NCBI GenBank assembly: GCA_020634495.1
Contig: JACKBR010000009.1
Coordinates: 1 to 64,000 of the forward strand
Length of the DNA stretch: 64,000 bases
Direction: 5' to 3'
Origin: Ardenticatenaceae bacterium
GTDB lineage: Bacteria; Chloroflexota; Anaerolineae; Promineifilales; Promineifilaceae
The position numbers and the translations under genes are program-made. Shown piece by piece: positions 17,186-26,076 of the stretch. The first letter of the stretch is position 1; every line of letters starts with the position of its first letter. The notes beneath the pieces are model-generated. The model was not told the origin of the DNA. It searched no databases and saw only the letters and a program-made list of their open reading frames with translations.

Positions 17186-18001
17186 ATGACTGAAACACCA
17201 GCTTTACCCGCAGCAACAAGCCCTAGCCCTGGATTTTTGGGGATGGTTTGGGGCGTGTTGGCCAAACCCCGTACCACTTTTGCTACTTTGCGTAATGGAA
17301 ACGGCCGTGCCTGGATTCTCATGGCCGTTCTGGGCATGATCCTGGTGACATTGCCCACAATCGCCAGCGCCCCAGTAAACGCCCGGCAAGCCGAACAAAC
17401 CCGCGAACAACTGCAAGAAGAGCTGCAAAACCAGCCTGGCTTTGAAGCGGGCGGCGTCGATGTTGAACAGGCAACCACCTTTGCCACATCACCTATTCTT
17501 ACCACCGTCTTGCCAGCAATTTTTGCCGCCATCGGGCGCATTTTTAGCTGGCTGCTCTGGAGCGGTGCGCTGTACCTGCTCGCCTCCATGGTCGGCGGGC
17601 GCAGCGGCTTTGTGCAAATGCTTCAGGTGGTCATTTGGGCCTGGCTGCCGTACGCCTTGCGCAGCATTTTACAAGCGATCTATATCACCATCACCCAAAC
17701 TTCGATTAACAATCAAGGTCTCTCTGGCTTTGCCAATATGCCCACCGTGGACCCCAGTACCCCGTTTGCCGTCGAACTGCCCTCAACCGGCACGGCCGTT
17801 CTCTACGCATTCCTGGGGCAAATTGACGTTTATCTCTTTTGGTATCTGGCACTACTGGTTTTGGGGATTACGGCCGTTACCAAACTGTCGCGGCGCAAAT
17901 CGATTGGCCTGGTGCTCATTGTGTGGGTGGTTTTTATGGCAGTACGCCTGATTGGTACGGCCGTTACCACCAGCCTCTCCAGTGGACTCGTCGGCGGATG
18001 A
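17186..18001 (+). CDS. Yip1 domain membrane protein
   Basis: 271 aa polytopic membrane protein of the Yip1 family. The conserved N-terminal stretch GMVWGVLAKPRTTFATLRN (about 17-35) is followed by about five helices. I chose ATG at 17186 because GGAGG lies 7 nt upstream; the TTG 21 bp earlier has none. Its stop overlaps the ATG of the ABC ATPase gene (ATGA), so the two are translationally coupled. Bacterial Yip1 proteins are poorly understood. The cluster suggests a role with the ABC exporter encoded downstream. Confidence 0.82.
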   Translation: MTETPALPAATSPSPGFLGMVWGVLAKPRTTFATLRNGNGRAWILMAVLGMILVTLPTIASAPVNARQAEQTREQLQEELQNQPGFEAGGVDVEQATTFATSPILTTVLPAIFAAIGRIFSWLLWSGALYLLASMVGGRSGFVQMLQVVIWAWLPYALRSILQAIYITITQTSINNQGLSGFANMPTVDPSTPFAVELPSTGTAVLYAFLGQIDVYLFWYLALLVLGITAVTKLSRRKSIGLVLIVWVVFMAVRLIGTAVTTSLSSGLVGG

Positions 18002-18708
18002 ACCAGCAAAGCTTCATCCAGGTGCGCGCCCTGCACCGCCATTTCCAAATGGGCGCAGAAACTGTTCACGCCCTGGACGGTGTTGATGCCACCATTGAGC
18101 AGGGGGAATTTATGGGGATCGTTGGGCCTTCTGGCTCCGGCAAATCGACCCTGCTTTACCTCATTGGCGGGCTAGACCAGCCCACCTCTGGCGAAATTTG
18201 GGTCGAGGGCACCGACATCGCCGCCCTGGATGAAAATCATCTGGCCCAATACCGGCAAAAATCCATCGGCTTCATTTTCCAATCGTTTAACCTCATTCCC
18301 ACAATGACCGCCTTACAAAACGTCGAGTTTCCTATGGTGTTTGCCCGGGTGATGCCCCAGGAACGCGGCGCAAGAGCCCAACACGCCCTGGAAATGGTAG
18401 GCCTGGGCGACCGCATTCATCATAAGCCAACCGAACTTTCTGGCGGGCAGCAGCAGCGGGTCTCCATTGCCCGCTCCCTGGTGAACAATCCCGCCATCAT
18501 TCTGGCCGACGAACCAACCGGCAACCTGGACAGTAAATCTGGCGGTGAAGTGATTAATATTTTGCAGCGGCTAAACGAGGAAGAAGGACGCACCATCATC
18601 ATGGTGACGCATGACCAGTCGCTGCTGGCGGCCACCACGCGCCACATTCAAATTTTAGACGGCCGTATCCTGGCAGACGTACGAGGACGTTATGAGCAAG
18701 CAAATTAA
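17998..18708 (+). CDS. ABC transporter ATP-binding protein (MacB/LolD type)
   Basis: 236 aa ATPase. Walker A GPSGSGKST at 43-51, Q loop in FIFQSFNLIPTMTALQNVE, signature LSGGQQQR, Walker B IILADEPTGNLD and H-loop MVTHD are all intact. The LADEPTGNLD signature and the pairing with an FtsX/MacB permease at 20684 place it in the MacB/LolD class of mechanotransmission exporters. The start ATG overlaps the Yip1 stop (ATGA). A longer reading frame begins upstream at 17839, but that part only overlaps the Yip1 gene. Confidence 0.93.
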   Translation: MNQQSFIQVRALHRHFQMGAETVHALDGVDATIEQGEFMGIVGPSGSGKSTLLYLIGGLDQPTSGEIWVEGTDIAALDENHLAQYRQKSIGFIFQSFNLIPTMTALQNVEFPMVFARVMPQERGARAQHALEMVGLGDRIHHKPTELSGGQQQRVSIARSLVNNPAIILADEPTGNLDSKSGGEVINILQRLNEEEGRTIIMVTHDQSLLAATTRHIQILDGRILADVRGRYEQAN

Positions 18709-20524
18709 TAATTCACCGCAGAGGACGCAGAGAACACAGAGAATAAGAAAAATCTCAGCGCCCTCCGCGCTCTCCGCGGTTAAATTCAATTCACCAATTC
18801 TTGCAGTTTTGGGATTTGTCGCCTTAGCCCTTAGCTTGACGCTGATGCTGCCTCGGCTGGCTGCGGCGGCTCCCCCTCCTGAACCAATTGCGGTGCGGAA
18901 CGGCCGTTTCACCATGCAAATCACCCCCACCGTCACCATTACCCCCACGGCCACGCTCACCCCAACCGCCACAGGAACACCAACAAACACCCCGCCACCC
19001 ACAACTGCCCCCATCATCCTCACCGCCATCGAGCCAGGGCGCATGTCTACCGAAACAGGCGGAACCCTCACCGTTTACGGCAACCACTTCACCCCCGGAA
19101 GCGTCATCCGGGTGGTGGGGTATGGCGTGCTGCAAACCACCTATCTCAATAATGAGGTACTCACCGGCATCGTGCCGCCCGGCCTGGCGCTGGGCAAATA
19201 CAACATCCAGGTGGGGTTGGGCGCACAAGATGGCCCCAATGCCGTCCTGGAAGGCGTATTTGAAATCTACGGCCCCACGCCAACGCCGGTGCCCACAAAC
19301 ACCCCCAGCCCCACGCCAACCACTGGCTACGTCTTTGGCCAACCGCAAATTGCCATTCAATCTGCCCGCACCTCCCCCACCAACCTGACCCCCGGCCAGC
19401 CGTTTGAGCTGACGCTGGCGCTGGCCAACCGGGGCAACTGGACGGCCATCGATATTGAGCTAGAGCTGCTTTCGGCTGATCTGGCCATCCCGGCCAGCGG
19501 CAGCAGCGTGCAAATTTTGCCCCGCATTGGCGTAGAAGAGGTGGTCACGACGACGCTGTCGCTGGTGCTGCGCGACACGGCCGCCAGCGGCCCGCAAAAT
19601 CTGGCCTTTAATATTGACTTTTTTGATCTAGACGGCCGTTCCTACAACACCCAACCCGCCGTCGGCCTGAACATTGGCCAAGGGGCCACCGCCACGCCCA
19701 CCCCCGGCCCGGCCGAACCCCGGCTGGTGCTCACCACCTACGAAGTGGACCCCGCTGCTTTGCAGCCCGGCACTCGCTTTAATCTCAAACTGCTCATCAC
19801 CAACGTGGGAGACGAAACGGCCGAAGATGTGCTGCTCACCCTGGGCGGCAGCGGCGGCGCACAGCTGCCACCGTTTGCCCTGATCAACTCTGGCAACGTG
19901 CGCTTCATTGAGGAACTGCCTGCTGGGGATGTGGTGGAGATTATTGTGACGATGCTGGTGGACGGAACGGCCGCTTCCGGCGTGTACAATTTGCCGCTGG
20001 ACTTTAGCTACGGCAACAGCGCCCGCACCGACGCCCAGGTGGTCAATCTGCTGGTGGAAAAAGCGCCACAGCTTCAGGTGGGCTTTTACCGCAGCACCGG
20101 CCCCGGCTTTGTCGGCCAACCGCTGGATTTGCCGGTGGAGGTGGTTAACATCGGCCGCAGCCTGATCAACGTCAGCACCCTGAGCATCAGCAGTCCGGGC
20201 GGCACGGTGGAGAACAATTCCATCTACATCGGCCCGCTGGACGGCGGCACCTCCGGCTCGCTGGACGGGCTGATCGTGCCCGAAGAAGGTGGGCCGCTGG
20301 AAATCAGCGTCACGGTCAACTACCTGGACGATTTCAACCAGCCGCAAGTCTTTGAAGAAACCCTTACCGTCCAGGTGGAAGGGCTGGATGAGCCGGCTGA
20401 ATTTGGCCCAGAAGGTGAAGGTGGATTGGTTTTGGATGGGGAAACGGCCGTTCCCCCCGAAGAAGAATCCTTTGGCCAACTGCTCTGGCGCTTCATTCGC
20501 GGCCTGTTGGGCCTGGGCAGCTAA
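18692..20524 (+). CDS. Secreted CARDB/IPT-domain protein of the ABC cluster
   Basis: 610 aa surface protein. After an unusual N-terminal extension (residues 6-33) comes a signal or anchor helix at about 35-60. A Thr-Pro-rich linker and an IPT/TIG-like domain (about 105-190, PIILTAIEPGRMSTETGGTL) follow. A second TPTPTP linker leads to three CARDB-like beta domains (about 215-325, 345-450, 465-565), and a hydrophobic C-terminal helix ends the protein. The extension NNSPQRTQRTQRIRK is a translated copy of the CCGCAGAGG repeat. The true start may be further in. It overlaps the ATPase gene by 17 bp. It is probably an extracytoplasmic partner of the exporter, as its position between ATPase and permease suggests. 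Confidence 0.75.
   Translation: MSKQINNSPQRTQRTQRIRKISAPSALSAVKFNSPILAVLGFVALALSLTLMLPRLAAAAPPPEPIAVRNGRFTMQITPTVTITPTATLTPTATGTPTNTPPPTTAPIILTAIEPGRMSTETGGTLTVYGNHFTPGSVIRVVGYGVLQTTYLNNEVLTGIVPPGLALGKYNIQVGLGAQDGPNAVLEGVFEIYGPTPTPVPTNTPSPTPTTGYVFGQPQIAIQSARTSPTNLTPGQPFELTLALANRGNWTAIDIELELLSADLAIPASGSSVQILPRIGVEEVVTTTLSLVLRDTAASGPQNLAFNIDFFDLDGRSYNTQPAVGLNIGQGATATPTPGPAEPRLVLTTYEVDPAALQPGTRFNLKLLITNVGDETAEDVLLTLGGSGGAQLPPFALINSGNVRFIEELPAGDVVEIIVTMLVDGTAASGVYNLPLDFSYGNSARTDAQVVNLLVEKAPQLQVGFYRSTGPGFVGQPLDLPVEVVNIGRSLINVSTLSISSPGGTVENNSIYIGPLDGGTSGSLDGLIVPEEGGPLEISVTVNYLDDFNQPQVFEETLTVQVEGLDEPAEFGPEGEGGLVLDGETAVPPEEESFGQLLWRFIRGLLGLGS
18712..18794 (+). repeat. CCGCAGAGG repeat at the 5' end of the CARDB gene
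   Basis: TTCACCGCAGAGGACGCAGAG leads into GCGCTCTCCGCGGTTAAATT, which pairs with it as a long hairpin. It is read in frame as the first residues of the protein. Confidence 0.85.
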
Positions 20525-20532
20525 CCCAAAAT

Positions 20533-20663
20533 TGTCTTTCTGAGCGCAGCGAAGAATCCCTCTGAACTTTTTCAGGCAAAATCTTGGCCACTGGCGAGAA
20601 CCTCTGCACGGTAAGATTCTAGGGATGCTTCGGGGGACCTCAGCATGACAAATCGATGGTATT
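20533..20663. repeat. Dispersed repeat TGAGCGCAGCGAAGAATC / GATGCTTCGG
   Basis: The spacer between the CARDB and permease genes contains TCTGAGCGCAGCGAAGAATC and, in inverted sense, GGGATGCTTCGGGGGACC followed by TCAGCATGACAAAT. The second half recurs almost exactly, reversed, at 56915-56947. Confidence 0.85.
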
Positions 20664-20683
20664 TAGTTTGACGTGGATTTGAA

Positions 20684-21982
20684 ATGCGCCTGATTGAACT
20701 GCTTCGCCTTGTGAAAAATAACCTGCTGCGGATGAAATTCCGGGTGATGATGACCTCTGCCGGGGTGTTTATTGGAACGGCCGCTGTCATTCTGCTCATG
20801 TCCTTGGGCGCGGGCTTGCAGCGCTCCGTCCTCTCCGGCTTCAACGACATCGGCGACCTGACGGAAATGACCGTCAATTCACCCGGCGACATCTTTTTTG
20901 GCGGCGGTGTGGCGGTGCAAAGCGATGTGGTGCTCAACGATCAGGCCATCGACAACTTCAAAGAAATCCCTGGCGTGGTCGCCGCCACACCCCTGCTGCG
21001 CCTCCAGGCCAACGCGGAACTGCGCCTCAACCGGCTCACCGGTTTTACCTCCATCCAGGGCATCGATACGGCCGAATACCGCAAATTTGCCGTAGAAATG
21101 GCCAGCGGTACAGACTCCCCCGGCCAATGGCAGGTATTGGTGGGGGCGCGTGTCGCCGATAACTTCTTCAATACGCAGACGGGTGAACCGGGTGGCGAAG
21201 ACCTGAATTTACAAGGGCAAACGCTCCAGCTCGTTCTCACCCGCTTCTCCAGCGAGACGGGCGAAGCCACCGAGCGCACCGTGCGCCTGCGCGTCATTGG
21301 CGTCATGGCTGAGTCCGGCGGCGACCGCGACTTTTCGATCTACATGCCCATCCGCAACGTGCAGGATTTAAACACCTGGGCCACAGGCCAGCGGCCCAAT
21401 CTTAATCGAGATGGGTACAGTCAGGCGGTGGTCAAGGTGGAATCGGCAGATGCGGCAACGGCCGTTGAGCAAGAGATCACCCGCCAGGGCTTCTTCGTTT
21501 TCTCCTTTCAGAGCATCCTCAGCAGCATCAACGTCATCTTTTTGATCATTCAGGCAGTGGTTGGCGGCATTGGCGGGCTGGCGCTGGTGGTGGCCGCCTT
21601 TGGCATCGCCAACACAATGATTATGTCAATCTATGAGCGCACCCGCGAAATTGGCCTGATGAAAGCCGTGGGAGCCACCAATCGAGACGTCATGCTCATC
21701 TTCCTGGCTGAAGCCGGGGCGATTGGCCTGATCGGCGGCATTGGCGGAGTTATCTTTGGCATTGTGCTGGGGCAAATTGGCGGCTTTATTGGCCAACAAT
21801 ATTTACTGGCCCAAATTGCCCAATCTGGCGGCACCGGCGAAGTGGAATCGCTGGTTTATACGCCCCTCTGGCTGCCCATCTTTGCCCTCGTTTTCGCCGC
21901 CCTCGTTGGCGTCCTCTCCGGCATCTATCCCGCCCTCCGCGCCATTCGGCTAGACCCGATTGCCGCGCTACGCTATGAGTAA
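20684..21982 (+). CDS. ABC transporter permease, MacB/FtsX type
   Basis: 432 aa. One N-terminal helix (about 22-45, VMMTSAGVFIGTAAVILLMSLG), a large extracytoplasmic MacB_PCD domain (about 50-265) and three C-terminal helices of the FtsX domain (about 280-305, 340-365, 395-420) with the conserved ERTREIGLMKAVGAT motif. It partners with the ATPase at 17998. Such transporters convert ATP hydrolysis into movement of the periplasmic domain rather than classic substrate translocation. The cargo is unknown; the CARDB protein encoded just upstream is a candidate partner. Confidence 0.92.
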   Translation: MRLIELLRLVKNNLLRMKFRVMMTSAGVFIGTAAVILLMSLGAGLQRSVLSGFNDIGDLTEMTVNSPGDIFFGGGVAVQSDVVLNDQAIDNFKEIPGVVAATPLLRLQANAELRLNRLTGFTSIQGIDTAEYRKFAVEMASGTDSPGQWQVLVGARVADNFFNTQTGEPGGEDLNLQGQTLQLVLTRFSSETGEATERTVRLRVIGVMAESGGDRDFSIYMPIRNVQDLNTWATGQRPNLNRDGYSQAVVKVESADAATAVEQEITRQGFFVFSFQSILSSINVIFLIIQAVVGGIGGLALVVAAFGIANTMIMSIYERTREIGLMKAVGATNRDVMLIFLAEAGAIGLIGGIGGVIFGIVLGQIGGFIGQQYLLAQIAQSGGTGEVESLVYTPLWLPIFALVFAALVGVLSGIYPALRAIRLDPIAALRYE

Positions 21983-21990
21983 AAAGTGAT

Positions 21991-22090
21991 AAGAATCTAT
22001 CCGAAAAAGCCACAGAGGAAAAAGAGAATTCAGAGACTTTGAACCTAAACGCAAAACCCTCTGTGTACTTTGTGGCTAATATTCGGATAG
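21991..22090. repeat. MITE-like element, copy 1 (inverted ends GGATAG)
   Basis: About 100 bp with inverted ends: CTATCCGAAAAAGCCACAGAG on the left, and CTCTGTG...TTTGTGGC...CGGATAG on the right. The left 25 bp (21991-22015) are the exact reverse complement of 45511-45535. It is followed by an AAAAGTGA-type hairpin (about 22095-22150). With the remnant at 22198 this accounts for the 314-bp gap between genes. Confidence 0.85.
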
Positions 22091-22185
22091 GTATTAAGTT
22101 AAAAGTAAAAAGTGGCTTTCACTTATCACTTTTCACTTTTAACTTTTCACTCTCTTTTCCAGATGACGCAGCCCGCCAGCCACGT

Positions 22186-22245
22186 CACAATACCTCCATG
22201 ACTTTTAACCTCGAAGGATTGAACGAAGCACAGATTACGGCCGTT
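22186..22245 (+). pseudogene. Possible 5' remnant of a UvrD/PcrA-type helicase gene
   Basis: ATG at 22198 begins MTFNLEGLNEAQITAV. This resembles the N-terminal Q-motif region of UvrD/PcrA helicases (LEGLNxxQxxAV). After 16 residues, right at an ACGGCCGT palindrome, the similarity stops and no Walker A follows. A CACAAT box ends 6 nt before the ATG. Only 16 residues support this, so it could be chance. Confidence 0.35.
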
Positions 22246-22296
22246 TTCGTTAAAGAAGGTTCCATATTTTTACGCACCGCACGGCAAACATATCAA

Positions 22297-23301
22297 TCAG
22301 GTCTTTTGGTGGCTAATTTTGAGGAGAGCGATTTTTGTGCTGTGGTTGAAAGGGGTCGGATCGGTGATGGGGGGTGTTGTTTGGGTTTGGGGCATACCGG
22401 TGCAATCTTCCGGGACGGGAATAAGCTGCTCAATTTCTACGTAGCCATCAGCACAAAGGGCCTGAAGCTCGGCAAAGTAATTGGCTCCACTGACAAACAG
22501 GGCGTTGTTGATGGCGATGATGTGACCGTTGTGGCGAACTAACGGCCGTATCTTGTTTATCAGCCGCGTCATGCTCTGGTTTAAATCCACCGTTCCCCCA
22601 GCAGTTTGAGAAAAAAACGGCGGGTCGAGAAATACACAATCAAACTGCTGGCCCGCCCGCTTAAACTGGCTCATTTGCCGCCAAAAATCCCCCGTCTGGA
22701 AAAATTTTTTATCAATGGGAAAGCCATTAAGCGTATAAGATGTTTTGGCCACTTTCAGAAATCGCTTGTTCAGATCAGTGTGAACGACGCGGCTGGCCCC
22801 AGCCGCTTGAGCCGCCACACCCAGGCTGCTGGTGTAGGCAAAGGTGTTGAGCACTTCTTTGCCTGCCAGATTATCCAGCGCCCAGCGACGCACGTTCCTT
22901 GTATCCAAGTAAAAGCTGGCGTCCTGGTTCATTTGCAGGTCAACGGCGTAGCGCACGGAATGCTCGCGAATTTTGGTTGTGAGCTGGCTGCCCCAAACCA
23001 GCACGCCCCGCTTTGCCTCATCTGAGCCGTGGCGCGTTTTTTGTAAAATGGCTTGCAGCCAGGGAAAGGTATCACGCAGCAGCGTTTGCACGGCCGCCAG
23101 CACTTCGTCCAGCTCTTCTGGCGGATTGGCGTGGTTGTACAGAACGGCCGTTTCCCCAAACAGCTCAATCACCAACTGGGGGCAGCCTTCCAGAAACCCA
23201 TTCAACAGGCGAACGGCCGTTTCGTGTCGCTCATCCAGCAAGGGCAAACGGGCTTGAAAGGATTTTAGGAGGAACGGCCGTATCGCTTCTGCATCAATCA
23301 T
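22297..23301 (-). CDS. Class I SAM methyltransferase, RlmI/RlmK-like
   Basis: 334 aa. Residues about 145-310 form a Rossmann methyltransferase. Motif I is VLNTFAYTSSLGVAAQAAGA, the acidic strand-2 end is VVHTDLNKR, and motif IV is DCVFLDPPFFSQ. These match the Methyltrans_SAM family that includes the 23S rRNA m5C/m7G enzymes RlmI and RlmK. The N-terminal 140 residues resemble a truncated substrate-binding part. No PUA domain with certainty is seen, and a DPPF motif leaves the target base open (C5 or N position). Copies of ACGGCCGT encode RPFLLKSF, ETAV and related peptides near its start. Confidence 0.75.
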   Translation of the reverse strand: MIDAEAIRPFLLKSFQARLPLLDERHETAVRLLNGFLEGCPQLVIELFGETAVLYNHANPPEELDEVLAAVQTLLRDTFPWLQAILQKTRHGSDEAKRGVLVWGSQLTTKIREHSVRYAVDLQMNQDASFYLDTRNVRRWALDNLAGKEVLNTFAYTSSLGVAAQAAGASRVVHTDLNKRFLKVAKTSYTLNGFPIDKKFFQTGDFWRQMSQFKRAGQQFDCVFLDPPFFSQTAGGTVDLNQSMTRLINKIRPLVRHNGHIIAINNALFVSGANYFAELQALCADGYVEIEQLIPVPEDCTGMPQTQTTPPITDPTPFNHSTKIALLKISHQKT

Positions 23302-23320
23302 ATTATTCCCAAACGATATT

Positions 23321-23397
23321 AATCAGCAGATTACACAGATTTGCCAGATTTTTAATTCGCTCAATCTGCGAAATCTGTTGATTAAAAATATCAAAAA
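23321..23397. repeat. Imperfect inverted repeat AATCAGCAGATTACACAGATT
   Basis: The left arm AATCAGCAGATTACACAG and the right arm CTGCGAAATCTGTTGATT are largely complementary. It fills much of the 165-bp spacer between two minus-strand genes. Confidence 0.7.
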
Positions 23398-23466
23398 GCC
23401 TGAGAACAGACGCTCCCAGGCTCTCTAAGCTTCTCTAAAACTCTGTACCCTCTGTGGCAAAAAAGG

Positions 23467-24858
23467 CTACATATGAATCGCCTCACCCTCAACCGCGTGG
23501 GCCGCTTCCATCAGCGCCTCGCTCAGCGTAGGATGGGCATGAACATTGCGGGCGATCTCTTCGGCCGTTAGCTCCGCATTGTGAGCCAACGTCAGCTCCG
23601 GCAGCAGCTCCGTCACATCTGGGCCAACCATGTGCGCTCCCAAAATCTCACCATACTGCTTATCGGCAATAATTTTAATAAAGCCATCTCGCTCGCCCAG
23701 CCCCAACGCTTTGCCATTTACCTGAAATGGAAACTGGCCAATGTTTAGCTCATAACCCGCTTCTTTGGCCTGCGCCTCGGTGTAGCCAAAGCTGGCAACC
23801 TGCGGCACACAGTAGGTGGCACGCGGCATCATACGATAATCCAGCGGCGTGGTTTCGTGTCCGGCAATCGCTTCGGCGGCAACCAGCCCCATCGCTGAAG
23901 CCACATGCGCCAGCCGGTATTCCGTGGCCACATCACCAATGGCAAAAATGTTGGGCACATTGGTACGCATCTGGTCGTCCACGGCAATCGCTCCGCGCTC
24001 CGTTAGGGCAACGCCAACGCTCTCCAGGCCAATATTTTCTACATTGGGCATGAAGTTAATTGCCAGCATCACCTGGTCCGCTTCTAGCTTGGTGCCATCG
24101 GCCAGCGCCACCGACACGCCATCTTTGCCTTTTTCAATTTGCTCAACGCGGGCATCAAGATAGAGATTGACCTTCATCTTTTTATACGCTTTTTCCAGCA
24201 CATCGCTCACTTCTGGCTCCTCGTTGGGCAGCAGATGGCTCATCATTTCTACAATGGTGACCTCGACGCCGTAGTTGGCCCACATGTAGGCAAACTCCAC
24301 GCCAATGACGCCGCCGCCTACAATAATAAGTTTCTGCGGTGGCGAATCATTCAGGATGGCATCGACGTAAGAAATGATGCGCTCGCCATCAAACTCAACG
24401 CCAGGTATGGTGCGCGGGCGTGCGCCTGTGGCAATAATGATGTTTTTGCCGCTCACGGTTTGCTCGCCGCCATCGTTCAGACTCACTTGAATGGTGTTGG
24501 CGTCGGTCAGCTTGCCAGTGCCGTCAAGTACGTCAATTTTGTTCTTTTTCATTAAAAAGCCAACGCCCTTCACCAGCCGAGCAGATACCTGACGGCTGCG
24601 CTTGAAGGCTACACTGTAATCTAGCTGCAAGTCGGTGAAGGAGAAGCCAAACTCTTTGGCGCGATGCTGCAACGTGTGGGCCAATTCAGCGTTTTTGAGC
24701 AGTGCTTTGGACGGGATGCAACCGATGTTGAGGCAAACCCCGCCCCAATATTCTCGCTCGATGATGGCTACTTTTAGCCCCAGCTGGGCAGCGCGAATGG
24801 CAGCCACGTAGCCGCCTGGCCCCGCACCTAAAACAACGACATCGTATTGATTGGTCAT
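23467..24858 (-). CDS. lpdA: Dihydrolipoyl dehydrogenase (E3)
   Basis: 463 aa flavoprotein that reoxidises dihydrolipoamide in 2-oxoacid dehydrogenase complexes or the glycine cleavage system. The FAD site GAGPGGYVAAIRAA lies near residues 11-24, the redox-active pair in GGVCLNIGCIPSK at about 39-51, and the NAD site IIVGGGVIGVEFA at about 178-190. ATGARPRTIPG and the dimer-interface HAHPTLSEA (catalytic His at about 443) complete the set. Length and every catalytic residue are as expected. The ribosome site is CGGAG, 8 nt upstream. No E1 or E2 gene lies nearby, so this is probably the shared E3. Confidence 0.96.
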   Translation of the reverse strand: MTNQYDVVVLGAGPGGYVAAIRAAQLGLKVAIIEREYWGGVCLNIGCIPSKALLKNAELAHTLQHRAKEFGFSFTDLQLDYSVAFKRSRQVSARLVKGVGFLMKKNKIDVLDGTGKLTDANTIQVSLNDGGEQTVSGKNIIIATGARPRTIPGVEFDGERIISYVDAILNDSPPQKLIIVGGGVIGVEFAYMWANYGVEVTIVEMMSHLLPNEEPEVSDVLEKAYKKMKVNLYLDARVEQIEKGKDGVSVALADGTKLEADQVMLAINFMPNVENIGLESVGVALTERGAIAVDDQMRTNVPNIFAIGDVATEYRLAHVASAMGLVAAEAIAGHETTPLDYRMMPRATYCVPQVASFGYTEAQAKEAGYELNIGQFPFQVNGKALGLGERDGFIKIIADKQYGEILGAHMVGPDVTELLPELTLAHNAELTAEEIARNVHAHPTLSEALMEAAHAVEGEAIHM

Positions 24859-24904
24859 GAATAAACTCCGTTTTTGGGTGAACGTCTGGTTCGGCTGATC
24901 GGCA

Positions 24905-25092
24905 AATTCAAGAATTTACTGCCAAGGACGCTAAGACCGCAACGTTGAATTTGTTATCTTTGCGCTCTCTGCGCCGTTTGCGGTTTAAAATATTGGCTGT
25001 TGAACGGGCCGAACAGTAAGAATTTTGATTAAAGGTTCCGGTAAGATTATACCAGCGCCCAATCGTAAATCGTAAATCGCTAATCGTCAATG
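24905..25092. repeat. CCGCAAACGG-type and AATCGTAAATCG repeats
   Basis: 24905-24985 is an inverted repeat (TTTACTGCCAAGGACGC ... GCGCTCTCTGCGCCGTTTGCGGTTTAAA). 25060-25090 is a tandem AATCGTAAATCG/CTAATCGTCAAT array that runs into the promoter of the next gene. Confidence 0.75.
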
Positions 25093-25098
25093 TATAAT
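25093..25098 (+). promoter_or_regulatory. -10 box 7 nt before the SH3 gene (leaderless)
   Basis: TATAAT is followed 7 nt later by the ATG at 25106. No Shine-Dalgarno sequence is present. The -35 region is the AATCGTAAATCG repeat and has no clear hexamer. Confidence 0.6.
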
Positions 25099-25105
25099 AC
25101 GCGGC

Positions 25106-25957
25106 ATGGGTTTTCCGATTTGGACTTTGATTGGCATGGGCGTAACGGCCGTTTTCGCGCTGCTTATGACGATATTGGCCTACCTGGCCCAATCTCCGCG
25201 GGCGCTGGTGCGGCTGGGGCTGGCCGGGCAGCGGCTCGATTTGCGCGTGAAGCTATTTACCGGTTACGCACTGGCCAGCCTCATCTTGATGCTGGGCTTT
25301 TTTTTGGCTGGCGTCCCCCTCAACGCTAGCAGCCAGGAAACGGCCGTTGCCACCGCCACCAGTGACCCAATCGACCCCCAGGCCACCTCGGCCAATACCG
25401 GGGCAATGGGCGATTTGCCTGCAACGGCCGTAAACACAGACACCAGCCAAACTGCCAGCACAGACCCAACCAACGAAAATATGACCCAGACGCCTTCCAG
25501 CGGTGCATTTGGCGGGCCACCGTCTGGCAGCATTGATGAAGCGCCAACGGAAGAGGCAACCTCCACTGCTACGCCGCAGCAAGCTGGGCCTTCCCCCACA
25601 CCAGGTGACGAAGCGGCCGAAACGGCCGTTGCCACCCTCCCACCTGACAACAGCAGCACCGCTACCGCCAGCCCCAGTCCCATACCCACGGCCACAGCCA
25701 CGCCATTACCCACGGCCACGCCAAGCCCCACCATCACCCCGACACCGATTGAGGGCATTACGAGCATCATCAACACCAACGGCAGCACGCTGTGGGTGCG
25801 CCGCTCACCTGGCGGACAGCAGCTTGTCATTGTGCAAGATAACGAGATTGTGCTGCTGGAAAACGGCCGTGCCAACCAGGGCGGCATCCTCTGGCGTGAG
25901 ATTCGCACCGTCAATGGCATTTTGGGCTGGGTTCAGGCTGAGTTCTTAGAAGAATGA
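25106..25957 (+). CDS. Membrane-anchored protein with SH3b domain
   Basis: 283 aa. Two hydrophobic helices at about 3-28 and 52-75 anchor the protein. A long Thr/Ala/Pro/Ser-rich linker (about 80-215) leads to a C-terminal SH3b-like domain (about 218-283, STLWVRRSPGGQQLVIVQDN ... WREIRTVNGILGWVQAEFL). Bacterial SH3 domains of this type usually bind cell-wall or other surface ligands. Several copies of ACGGCCGT in the linker encode ETAV. The gene appears leaderless, with TATAAT ending 7 nt before the start. Confidence 0.75.
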   Translation: MGFPIWTLIGMGVTAVFALLMTILAYLAQSPRALVRLGLAGQRLDLRVKLFTGYALASLILMLGFFLAGVPLNASSQETAVATATSDPIDPQATSANTGAMGDLPATAVNTDTSQTASTDPTNENMTQTPSSGAFGGPPSGSIDEAPTEEATSTATPQQAGPSPTPGDEAAETAVATLPPDNSSTATASPSPIPTATATPLPTATPSPTITPTPIEGITSIINTNGSTLWVRRSPGGQQLVIVQDNEIVLLENGRANQGGILWREIRTVNGILGWVQAEFLEE

Positions 25958-26076
25958 TGTGACGATTTAGCTGGCGGCGCGTCAAAGGAGAAACAACAGC
26001 AATTGAGTCATTGGCCCCTACAAAAAATACTCAATTATTATCAAGGGCAATCCCAACATTTAAGGAGAACATTTTC

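Noticed and set aside
22039..22542. 167-codon plus-strand frame over the repeat region and the methyltransferase gene
   Set aside because: Only the 16 residues after 22198 resemble a known protein; the rest is antisense to the methyltransferase gene.
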